Origin: Lysobacteraceae bacterium | Lineage (GTDB): Bacteria > Pseudomonadota > Gammaproteobacteria > Steroidobacterales > Steroidobacteraceae | Reading direction: 5' to 3' | Assembly: GCA_012516015.1 (NCBI GenBank) | Contig: JAAYXG010000034.1 | Coordinates: 1-6,245, forward strand | Length of the DNA stretch: 6,245 nucleotides | Shown: positions 1 through 6,000 of the stretch, piece after piece | Layout of the letters: each line of letters begins with the position of its first letter | Numbering within the stretch: position 1 is the stretch's first letter | Made by a program: the position numbers and the translations under genes | The notes under the pieces: model-generated | What the model was told of the DNA's origin: nothing | What the model saw: the letters and a program-made list of their open reading frames with translations, nothing else | Database searches by the model: none

Positions 1-36
1 GGTCAGCAAGTGGCGGCGGCGTTCCCATCGCTGTAG
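1..36 (+). CDS. C-terminal end of an upstream gene (partial, product unknown)
   Basis: The first frame reads GQQVAAAFPSL and stops at TAG (34-36). It is the plus-strand frame with the best G/C third-position bias over this short stretch. A strong plus-strand hairpin with a T-rich tail follows at 76-126, as expected just downstream of a gene end. Eleven residues are too few to identify a family, so no product is proposed. The alternative is that this is non-coding, or the start of a minus-strand gene with its ATG at 28-26; that reading has no ribosome-binding site and would not explain the terminator. Confidence 0.35.
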   Translation, partial: GQQVAAAFPSL

Positions 37-75
37 CACTTTGGGCTGTAAGGTTTAAAGCGGACCCTACTTCAC

Positions 76-126
76 GGAGCAAGGCTGCCCGCGCGCAAGC
101 GGGGTAGCCCTGCTCCATTTATTTGT
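76..126 (+). terminator. Rho-independent terminator-like hairpin of the upstream gene
   Basis: GGAGCA (76-81) pairs perfectly with TGCTCC (111-116). The stem continues with GGCT (83-86) against AGCC (106-109), a G-T pair (87/105), CCC (88-90) against GGG within 101-104, and GC (91-92) against GC (99-100). About 16 pairs close a GCGCAA loop, with one A-C mismatch and one bulged G. The T-rich tail ATTTATTTGT follows directly on the plus strand. The minus-strand side has no T tract, so it should act only on plus-strand transcription. It would insulate ggt from the upstream gene. Confidence 0.6.
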
Positions 127-386
127 CGGCACAATCCGCGTTCGGGCCGTTGTGAACGCGCCTCCGTAGACTTGCGACGAGAACGTGCCGACGCAATTGC
201 GCCTGCATTGCCGGCAAGCCGAGGTTTGGCCACGGCAGTTCGGCCGCCGGAATCGATCTGTGAGCAGATCGATCGAGGGCGCCGGCAAGCCCTGTTTCGA
301 TGCTTCCGGTTCACGGTAAGGATCGCGCGTACGTCGCCAACTCGCGGTAACCTAGTGCGGCTTACGATCGACACTGGGAACGCGAG
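127..386 (+). promoter_or_regulatory. Palindrome-rich leader upstream of ggt
   Basis: No convincing gene lies between the terminator and ggt, so this stretch should hold the ggt promoter and leader. It contains an inverted repeat CGCGTTC/GAACGCG (137-143 and 154-160), the palindromes CGCAATTGCG (192-201) and TTGCCGGCAA (208-217), a 9-base inverted repeat with a 4-base spacer (252-273), and a direct repeat GCCGGCAAGCC (210-220 and 281-291). I could not place a credible sigma-70 -35/-10 pair. The symmetric elements could be operators or leader hairpins; their function is inference. A 72-codon frame (172-390) crosses the region but has no recognisable protein features. Confidence 0.35.
252..273. 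repeat. Perfect 9-base inverted repeat (possible operator or hairpin)
   Basis: ATCGATCTG (252-260) and CAGATCGAT (265-273) are perfect inverted copies separated by TGAG. The site lies about 115 bases upstream of the ggt start codon. Its 22-base size and symmetry suit a dimeric helix-turn-helix repressor, but it could equally form a tight hairpin in the leader transcript. No regulator gene is in the window to assign to it. Confidence 0.4.
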
Positions 387-2120
387 ATGAATCTGTACCG
401 ACGTTTTCTGATCCTGATCATTTCGATTACGACCGTCTCCATAGCGCATGCCGCCGGCATGCAGCCGGAGCGCGCCGAGAGAGGCATGGTCGTGAGCGTG
501 CACGCACTCGCCTCGGAAGCCGGCGTCGAGATGATGAGAGCGGGCGGCAATGCGATCGATGCCGCCGTTGCGACAGGGTTCGCGCTCGCGGTCGTGCATC
601 CGAGCGCGGGGAACATCGGTGGCGGCGGCTTCATGCTCATCCGTCTCGAGAATGGCAAGACCCATTTCCTCGACTTCCGAGAGAAGGCGCCGGGCAAGGC
701 GACGCCGACGATGTACCAGGATTCGGACGGGAATGTGATCCCGGGCCTCAGCCGCTTGGGGTATCTCGCCTCCGGCGTACCGGGCTCCGTGAAAGGATTG
801 GTGCACGCACAAGAGCGGTTCGGCAAGCTGACGCTCGCGCAAGTCATGGCGCCCGCGATACGGCTCGCGCGCGAAGGCTATGCGCTGAGCTGGGGCGATG
901 CTCGGTCGATGAGCACGAACGAGGGGCTGGCGCAATTTCCCGATTCGAAGCGGATTTTTCAGAACGACGGGAAAGGCTGGAAGCAGGGCGATGTGTTCAG
1001 GCAGCCCGAGCTCGCGCGTACGCTCGAACGCATCGTCGAATCGCCGGACGATTTCTACACTGGCAAGATGGCGCGCGAGATTGCCGAGTTCATGCAGGCG
1101 GGCGGCGGCATCATCACGGTCGACGATCTGCGCAACTACGAAGTCATCGACCGCACGCCTGTGCGAGGAACCTATCGCGGCCTCGAAATCATCAGCGCAC
1201 CGCCTCCGTCGTCCGGCGGCATTGCGCTGATCGAGACGCTCAACATTCTCGAAGGCTTCGATCTCAGGAAAGCCGGGTTCGGTTCGGCGGAAGCGATTCA
1301 TCTCGTCACCGAAGCCTATCGACGCGCCTTCTACGATCGTGCGCAGTTCCTGGGCGATCCCGAGTTCAGCGAGCTGCCCGTGCTCGAGCTCGCAGAGAAG
1401 CAGTACGCCGTCGAATGGCGTAAGTCGATCAACGCCAAGAAGGCGAGCGCTTCGGCGCGCCTCGAGCGGCCGAAAGTGTCGGCGGCATTGGCGAAGTATG
1501 TCGCCGAGCATCCCGTCTTCGCGCCGGGCAGAGAGCCCACGCAGACGACGCATTACTCGGTCGTCGATGAAGCGGGCAACGCGGTAGCCGTCACGACCAC
1601 GCTGAACGGCGGTTTCGGTTCGAAGGTCACGATCGGCCCGCTCGGCTTTCTCATGAACAACGAAATGGATGATTTCTCGTCGAAGCCCGGCGTGCCGAAC
1701 ATGTTCGGGCTGATCCAAGGCGAGGAGAATGCGATCGGCCCGAACAAGCGGCCGCTGTCGGCGATGACGCCGACGATCGTTCTCAAGGACGGCAAGCTCT
1801 GGCTGGTCTTGGGCTCGCCCGGCGGCCCGACGATCATCACGACGGTCGCGAACATCCTGATCAACGTCGTCGATTTCGATCTCGACATTCAGCAGGCGGT
1901 CAACGCTCCACGCTTCCATCATCAATGGATTCCGGACCAACTCCGGCTGGAGCGCAATCGATTCTCGCCCGACACGATCGAGCTGCTGAAGTCCCGCGGA
2001 CACGACGTCGTGTTCGGCCTCGGCGGCGACGGCGAGTGCATCCAGATCGATCTCGAGACCGGACTGCGTCTGGGTGCGAGCGATGGACGAAACGAAAGGG
2101 GCAGGGCGGTAGGCTACTGA
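387..2120 (+). CDS. ggt: Gamma-glutamyltranspeptidase (glutathione hydrolase), periplasmic precursor
   Basis: An N-terminal nucleophile hydrolase that removes or transfers the gamma-glutamyl group of glutathione and related peptides in the periplasm. The 577 residues match the E. coli enzyme (580) closely. Residues 1-22 form a signal peptide with a hydrophobic core and an AHA cleavage site. The proenzyme should cut itself before Thr387 of TTHYSVVD, giving a large subunit (23-386) and a small one (387-577). By my alignment to E. coli numbering, Arg98, Asn407 and Asp429 match Arg114, Asn411 and Asp433, and the SPGG glycine loop is present. Oddities: the PLSSM motif reads PLSAM (Ala459 for Ser463), and the lid-loop Tyr444 is Phe440; the lid loop itself is retained. 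The start has GGGAA at 376-380, six bases before ATG. A possible operon with the next gene lies 105 bases downstream. Family assignment is very secure. Confidence 0.96.
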   Translation: MNLYRRFLILIISITTVSIAHAAGMQPERAERGMVVSVHALASEAGVEMMRAGGNAIDAAVATGFALAVVHPSAGNIGGGGFMLIRLENGKTHFLDFREKAPGKATPTMYQDSDGNVIPGLSRLGYLASGVPGSVKGLVHAQERFGKLTLAQVMAPAIRLAREGYALSWGDARSMSTNEGLAQFPDSKRIFQNDGKGWKQGDVFRQPELARTLERIVESPDDFYTGKMAREIAEFMQAGGGIITVDDLRNYEVIDRTPVRGTYRGLEIISAPPPSSGGIALIETLNILEGFDLRKAGFGSAEAIHLVTEAYRRAFYDRAQFLGDPEFSELPVLELAEKQYAVEWRKSINAKKASASARLERPKVSAALAKYVAEHPVFAPGREPTQTTHYSVVDEAGNAVAVTTTLNGGFGSKVTIGPLGFLMNNEMDDFSSKPGVPNMFGLIQGEENAIGPNKRPLSAMTPTIVLKDGKLWLVLGSPGGPTIITTVANILINVVDFDLDIQQAVNAPRFHHQWIPDQLRLERNRFSPDTIELLKSRGHDVVFGLGGDGECIQIDLETGLRLGASDGRNERGRAVGY

Positions 2121-2225
2121 GCGAAGTAGACGAACTCGGCAGATCTTGCACGCGCGGCGTCCGCGAAGTACGGAACGCGCGCGAAGTCCACGTGCTTTGC
2201 TCCTGAGGAACCGACCGTTGCCGCT
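2121..2225 (+). other. ggt to pyruvyl transferase intergenic gap
   Basis: A 105-base gap with no gene and no hairpin followed by a T tract, so read-through from ggt is possible. GCGAAGT occurs three times (2121-2127, 2163-2169, 2181-2187); at this GC content that may be chance. A good Shine-Dalgarno match GAGGAA sits at 2205-2210, but 15 bases before the ATG at 2226, which is longer than normal. Confidence 0.4.
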
Positions 2226-3389
2226 ATGGATTGGAGTCACATGGCGGCGGACTTCAGCAGTGGGCTGCGCGTTGGGATCTCCGGGTCATACGGAGGCATC
2301 AATCTCGGCGACGAGGCGATCCTCCATGGCATCCTTGCACAGCTGCGCAGCATTCCTGGCATCGGTCCGATCACCGTTTTCACGCGCGATCCCGAAGACA
2401 CGCTCGCTCGACACGCTGTAGATCGTGCAGTGGCCGTGCGCGAGATGACGCGCGAGGAGGCGAGAGCGGAGGTCAAGCAGCTCGACCTGTTCATCCTCGG
2501 TGGAGGCGGTCTTCTCTACGACCTCGACGTCGCGGTGTATCTGCGGGAAGTTGCGCTCGCAAACGAAGCGGGCGTGCCCGTTGCGGTCTACGCAATCAGC
2601 GCGGGACCGCTCGATCAATGGAGCTCTCGCGAGCTCATCAAGAAACACCTGACTCCCGTTGCGCTGCTCACGGTCCGCGACCGACACGCGTTGCGTTTGT
2701 TGCAGGATGCGGGTGTTCAGCGCGAGATTCACCTGACGGCGGATCCGGCATTGTTGCTCGAACCCGAGAAGTTCGATGCGGCCATGTTCGCGAAGGAGGG
2801 TCTCGCGGACGATCGCCCGCTCGTTGCGTTCTCCGTGCGCGAGCCCGGTCCCGCAGCCCCCGACATCGACACGGGTCACTATCATGCACTGCTCGCCGAC
2901 ACGGCCGACTTCGTCATCGACCGGTACAGGGCCGACGTCGTGTTCGTTCCGATGGAACGGCGTAACAAGGACTTGCAGCACAGCCACGCCGTCATCGCAC
3001 GCATGCAGCATGCGCATCGCGTCCATGTACTGCGGGACAAGTACACTCCGCACGACATCATGGCTCTGCTCTCGCGGTGCACGCTTGCGGTCGGAATGCG
3101 GCTGCATTTCCTCATCTTCGCCGCGCTACAAGGCGTGCCGTTCGTGGCGCTGCCCTACGCCTCGAAAGTGAAGGGCCTGATCGAAGATATCGAGCTGAAG
3201 ATGCCTCCGCTGCGTCAGGTGAGCACCGGCCGGTTGATCGCGCACGTCGACGACTGCTGGGATCGCAGGGATGCCATTCGAGAGCACATCGCGGCACGGT
3301 TGCCCGCGCTGCAGGAGCGCGCACGTCTGACGCACACATTGCTCACGGAGATGTTGGCGCAGCAAGCATCGCCCGCGCCGAGGAACTGA
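2226..3389 (+). CDS. Polysaccharide pyruvyl transferase family protein (CsaB/WcaK-like)
   Basis: Members of this family transfer pyruvate from phosphoenolpyruvate onto sugars of cell-wall or exported polysaccharides, or act as related glycan-modifying enzymes in the cytoplasm; the substrate here is unknown. The 387 residues show the two-lobed GT-B-like layout: an N-terminal strand and loop ending in NLGDEAIL (26-33), a FILGGGGLLYD strand and glycine loop (89-99), TVRDRHAL (149-156), TADPALLL (171-178), a second lobe starting PLVAFSVR (198-205), and the hallmark GMRLHFLIFAA block (290-300) followed by GVPFVALPY (303-311). There is no signal peptide or membrane helix. Start choice is uncertain: ATG 2226 has its GAGGAA 15 bases away, whereas ATG 2241 has GGAG at 2233-2236, four bases upstream, and would drop five residues. 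The next gene begins 2 bases after the stop. Family assignment is strong; specific reaction not assigned. Confidence 0.9.
   Translation: MDWSHMAADFSSGLRVGISGSYGGINLGDEAILHGILAQLRSIPGIGPITVFTRDPEDTLARHAVDRAVAVREMTREEARAEVKQLDLFILGGGGLLYDLDVAVYLREVALANEAGVPVAVYAISAGPLDQWSSRELIKKHLTPVALLTVRDRHALRLLQDAGVQREIHLTADPALLLEPEKFDAAMFAKEGLADDRPLVAFSVREPGPAAPDIDTGHYHALLADTADFVIDRYRADVVFVPMERRNKDLQHSHAVIARMQHAHRVHVLRDKYTPHDIMALLSRCTLAVGMRLHFLIFAALQGVPFVALPYASKVKGLIEDIELKMPPLRQVSTGRLIAHVDDCWDRRDAIREHIAARLPALQERARLTHTLLTEMLAQQASPAPRN
3380..3385 (+). promoter_or_regulatory. Ribosome-binding site that fixes the oxidoreductase start
   Basis: GAGGAA lies inside the last codons of the pyruvyl transferase gene, six bases before the ATG at 3392. 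It supports 3392 over the far upstream in-frame ATG at 3077, which would bury 105 codons inside the preceding gene, and over the later ATG at 3452. The arrangement suggests translational coupling. Confidence 0.65.
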
Positions 3390-3391
3390 GC

Positions 3392-4822
3392 ATGCCGCTG
3401 CTCGCGCGACCCGCGGAGCCGCAATTTGCCCGCTTGCCGCCGCGCCGCGCCATGATCGCGGCGAATGTAGATGTGCTCGTCGTCGGCGGTGGACCTGCGG
3501 GACTTGCCGCTGCGATGGGTGCCGCGGATAGCGGCGCGAGCGTGCTGCTCGCCGAGCGCTACGGATTTCTCGGCGGCAATGCGACGGCGGCGCTCGTCAT
3601 GCCGCTGATGTCGTTTCACACCGATCGGCAGGTGCTCGAATCCGGCGAAGGCAAGCTCTTCCCCGAGGATCATGGTCCCGGCGAGCCGGTGATCGGCGGT
3701 GTGCTCGTACGCTTGCTCGAACGACTCATCGCGGCACGCGGTGGCGTTCGGCCGTCCAAGGATACGGGCTACGTCGTCCCGTTCGATCCGGAGGTCTTCA
3801 AGGGCGTCGCGCTCGATCTGCTCGATGAAGCGGGTGTGACGCTGCTGTTGCATGCGTTCGCGAGCGATGCCTTGATCAAGGATGCGCAGCTCGATGGAGT
3901 GGTCTTCGAAACGAAGTCAGGGCCTCTCGTCGTTCGAGCGCGCGCCATCGTCGATGCGACTGGCGACGGCGATATTGCCGCGCGTTCTGGCGCGCCTTAC
4001 GACATTGGACGCGACGAAGATGGACTCGTGCAACCGATGACGCTGATGTTCCGCGTCGGCGATTTCCATCGCGAGGCGTTTCTTGCCTACGCTCGCGAGC
4101 ACCCGGATCAGTGGCGCGGCGTATACGGATTATGGGAGTTGGTGCGTAAGGCAACCGAAGCAGGCGAGCTCGATCTGCCGCGCGAGGACATCTTGTTCTT
4201 CGCGACACCGCATCCGCGCGAGGTGTCGGTCAACTCGACTCGCATCATCGAAGCATTGGGTACCGAAGTGTGGGATCTAACGCGTGCCGAATGGATCGGA
4301 CGTCGACAGATGCGCCAGATCGCGGCATTTCTGCGGAAGTACGTGCCGGGGTTCGAGGACGCCTACGTCATGCAGAGCGGCGTTCAAGTGGGGGTGCGCG
4401 AAACGCGGCGCATTCAGGGCGAATATCGACTCACGGCGGCGGACATACTGAGTGCTCGCAAGTTCGACGACGTCATCGCCCGCGGCACGTATCCAGTCGA
4501 TATTCACAATCCGGCCGGTAGAGGAACGACCCTGAAGAAGCTGCCGCCGGGCGAAGCCTACGATATTCCCTATCGATGTCTGTTGCCGCAGCGGACGGAC
4601 AATCTACTCGTCGCGGGGCGCTGCATATCCGGCACGCACGAAGCGCACTCCTCCTACAGAGTGATGCCGATCGCGATGGCGACTGGCCATGCGGCAGGCA
4701 TCGCTGCCGCGATCGCCGCGCGCACGCGCAAGGCCTCGCGCGAGCTCGACGTCGCACAAATACAAAGTGAGCTGCTGCGTCAAGGAGCGAATTTGGGGTT
4801 GGATCGGTCGCGCAATGCGTGA
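3392..4822 (+). CDS. FAD-dependent oxidoreductase (FAD_oxidored family)
   Basis: A predicted soluble cytoplasmic flavoprotein of 476 residues. The FAD-binding Rossmann motif VVGGGPAG lies at 30-37 with the ribose-binding acidic residue Glu55 at the end of the second strand, followed by GFLGGNAT (58-65). The second nucleotide-contact motif DATGDGD is at 188-194. GVRETRR (334-340) and the C-terminal block LLVAGRCISG (405-414) with SSYRVMPIAMATGHAAG (420-436), which closes the FAD site, are typical of the PF12831-type family. The start at 3392 follows a good ribosome-binding site and sits 2 bases after the pyruvyl transferase stop, so the two are probably made together. The first 20 residues before the Rossmann strand are proline- and arginine-rich and poorly informative; ATG 3452 is a shorter alternative. 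The substrate is unknown: this family is broad, so only oxidation or reduction with FAD can be claimed. A joint role in glycan or envelope metabolism is inference from the neighbour. Confidence 0.9.
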   Translation: MPLLARPAEPQFARLPPRRAMIAANVDVLVVGGGPAGLAAAMGAADSGASVLLAERYGFLGGNATAALVMPLMSFHTDRQVLESGEGKLFPEDHGPGEPVIGGVLVRLLERLIAARGGVRPSKDTGYVVPFDPEVFKGVALDLLDEAGVTLLLHAFASDALIKDAQLDGVVFETKSGPLVVRARAIVDATGDGDIAARSGAPYDIGRDEDGLVQPMTLMFRVGDFHREAFLAYAREHPDQWRGVYGLWELVRKATEAGELDLPREDILFFATPHPREVSVNSTRIIEALGTEVWDLTRAEWIGRRQMRQIAAFLRKYVPGFEDAYVMQSGVQVGVRETRRIQGEYRLTAADILSARKFDDVIARGTYPVDIHNPAGRGTTLKKLPPGEAYDIPYRCLLPQRTDNLLVAGRCISGTHEAHSSYRVMPIAMATGHAAGIAAAIAARTRKASRELDVAQIQSELLRQGANLGLDRSRNA

Positions 4823-4829
4823 CTCACGG

Positions 4830-4855
4830 CGAGCGGCGCTACTTCGTCGCGCTCG
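4830..4855. terminator. Hairpin between convergent genes (possible bidirectional terminator)
   Basis: CGAGCG (4830-4835) pairs with CGCTCG (4850-4855), and CG (4837-4838) pairs with CG (4848-4849) across a bulged G, giving eight pairs around a nine-base loop. It lies in the 37-base gap between the stop codons of the oxidoreductase and the minus-strand tonB-like gene. There is no T tract on either side, so intrinsic termination would be weak; it may instead protect transcript ends. Confidence 0.3.
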
Positions 4856-4858
4856 TGC

Positions 4859-4876
4859 ACTACCTGATGCGGTAGT
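4859..4876 (-). repeat. Short hairpin spanning the tonB stop codon
   Basis: ACTACC (4859-4864) and GGTAGT (4871-4876) are perfect six-base inverted copies around a six-base loop. On the minus strand the second arm contains the TAG stop codon of the tonB-like gene (4862-4860), so the hairpin covers the last codons. It may be incidental or form part of the 3' end structure together with 4830-4855. Confidence 0.3.
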
Positions 4877-5626
4877 TGATGGAGTAGGGCAGGCACACCG
4901 GAACGGCTTTGCCATTGCGTGTCGCGGGTCTGAAGCGATACTCGCGCGCGATGTCGAGCGCGTCGTTATCCAGACGTGCAAAGCCGGTGCTCTCGATGAT
5001 CTCGACGCTCTCCACCGCTCCACGCGCGGTGATGCAGATTTTCACAGTCGCTCGTCCCGATTCGCCTGCTGCAGCGCGCCCGACGGGTACGCTTGCTTGC
5101 CGCTTCGTCCCCGAATCGGCCGCGGACGTACGAACGTACCTTCGCCCTCATCCTCGATCTCGGCGATGACGGGTCCGGGAATCGCTTTCTGGGGTGCCAA
5201 GAATTGCGTCGTGATGGCGCGGCTTTCGGACTCGAATGCGTCGATGGCAACGCTGGGCGGAAGGACCTGTTTGAGCGGATCGACTTCAAACTGAAGAGCG
5301 GCCGCAGGCAGCAGCGGCGGCTCGGGCGGCGGCTCTCGTGTTTGCGGCGGCAGGAAGTGAACCGCGAGGGGCGCGACGATGCGGGCGAACGCATGGGGTG
5401 AGGTGTTCGCGACGAGCCAAATGATCGCCGCGTGCAACGCCATGATCGGCAACGCAAATGCGAGCGACTCGATTCTCGGTACCGGGATCTCGATGCTGAA
5501 CCGAAGCACCTTGCGGGACTGCTGCGGTATCTGGGTGCGATAGTACGCCAGAGGCTCTTCCTGAGGATTCGATGGCAAAGGAGCGGCATCCGCGTTCGTA
5601 CTGTGCATCGCGCCAGATATCCCCAT
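4860..5626 (-). CDS. Energy transducer TonB family protein, split by an apparent frameshift
   Basis: TonB proteins pass inner-membrane proton-motive energy, with ExbB/ExbD, to outer-membrane transporters. The first frame (5626-5042, 194 residues) has a cytoplasmic N-terminus, one membrane helix at about 53-73 (SLAFALPIMALHAAIIWLVA), a proline-rich stretch at 92-108, and AYP (179-181), where a TonB C-terminal domain normally begins. It then departs from the family and stops at 5044-5042. The -1 frame from 5084 reads GRAAAGESGRATVKICI, then EIIESTG, LDNDALDIAREYRFRPA and NGKAVPV, a textbook TonB C-terminal fold ending at the TAG at 4860. Restoring one base near 5084 gives a continuous protein of about 255 residues, with Cys198 and Cys245 as a possible disulfide. 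The start has GGAGG at 5636-5632, five bases before the ATG. It may be a true pseudogene, a sequencing or assembly error, or less likely recoded. No exbB or exbD is in the window. Confidence 0.8.
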
Positions 5627-5642
5627 CGAAGCCTCCGGCCCG

Positions 5643-5669
5643 ATTCTTGTTCGAATTCTATAGGGTCAA
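5643..5669 (-). promoter_or_regulatory. Candidate promoter of the tonB-like gene
   Basis: On the minus strand TTGACC (5669-5664) is a good -35 match, with AAGAAT (5648-5643) as a possible -10 after a 15-base spacer. The spacer is shorter than the usual 17 bases. An AT-rich TATAGAAT (about 5662-5655) lies between them and could instead be part of the -10 of another promoter, though I see no matching -35 for it. It lies 17-43 bases upstream of the ATG. Confidence 0.25.
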
Positions 5670-5937
5670 CGCTGTGGAATGTGAGTCAGCGGCGACTGGA
5701 AGCTGCACAGGGTAGAGCATCCAAGGCTCCTGAGCCAATAGGGTGCTTCGAGGCATTTCTGCATCGCGATACGGGTGCCGGCGTCAATCAGAATGCATCG
5801 CATCTACTCGTTTGTCGCCCTCATGTAGCGAGCATTTGACGGAATCGCGACGTCGCGTCGCCAGCTTTCGGAATTGCGCACTTGATCACGTGTTTCTGTG
5901 AGGGTCCGGCACTAGGGGTACGTGCACTTTGTGGATT

Positions 5938-5953
5938 GCGTCCTCGGGGACGC
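5938..5953 (+). repeat. Perfect six-pair hairpin in the leader of the 6001 gene
   Basis: GCGTCC (5938-5943) and GGACGC (5948-5953) flank the loop TCGG. It ends 47 bases before the ATG at 6001, so it could lie in the untranslated leader. No T tract follows, so it is not a terminator. Chance is possible for so short a stem. Confidence 0.3.
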
Positions 5954-6000
5954 TGCTCTCGTGCGCTAGCTTGAATGCGAGCGCGAAAACGAGGGGAGAG

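Larger units (their letters stand above)
5627..6000. other. Divergent intergenic region
   Basis: No convincing gene is present in these 374 bases; open frames that cross it are short and have no protein-like features. It must hold the promoters of the minus-strand tonB-like gene and of the plus-strand gene at 6001. Symmetric elements in it are a perfect palindrome CGCGACGTCGCG (5846-5857), a near-palindrome around TGATCA (5879-5892, one mismatched pair), and a six-pair hairpin GCGTCC-TCGG-GGACGC (5938-5953). I found no credible -35/-10 pair for the plus-strand gene. Confidence 0.4.

Noticed and set aside
172..390. A 72-codon plus-strand frame ending with an ATGA overlap on the ggt start
   Set aside because: The overlap looks operon-like, but the peptide is arginine-rich with no hydrophobic or domain features and crosses the palindromic region. 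Treated as chance; a leader peptide is possible but unsupported.
2121..2187. Three copies of GCGAAGT after the ggt stop codon
   Set aside because: Seven-base repeats with uneven spacing (42 and 18 bases) can easily arise by chance at this composition.
72..2240. A 722-codon open frame on the minus strand antisense to all of ggt
   Set aside because: It is a mirror frame created by strong G/C third-position bias in ggt. It is arginine- and histidine-rich, without family motifs, and lies over a gene with unmistakable conserved residues.
2286..3107. A 273-codon minus-strand frame antisense to the pyruvyl transferase
   Set aside because: A shadow of the real gene on the opposite strand; no recognisable motif and atypical composition.
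3077..3391. N-terminal extension of the FAD oxidoreductase from ATG 3077
   Set aside because: It would overlap 313 bases of the pyruvyl transferase gene, is low-complexity and arginine-rich, and there is a good ribosome-binding site and ATG at 3392, just before the Rossmann fold.
5042..5089. Programmed -1 ribosomal frameshifting as the explanation of the split TonB frame
   Set aside because: No slippery heptamer or obvious downstream stimulatory structure was seen at the junction; mutation or sequence error is simpler.
4689..5294. A 201-codon plus-strand frame bridging the convergent junction
   Set aside because: It overlaps the conserved C-terminus of the oxidoreductase and the TonB fold in the wrong strand and frame and has no family motifs.
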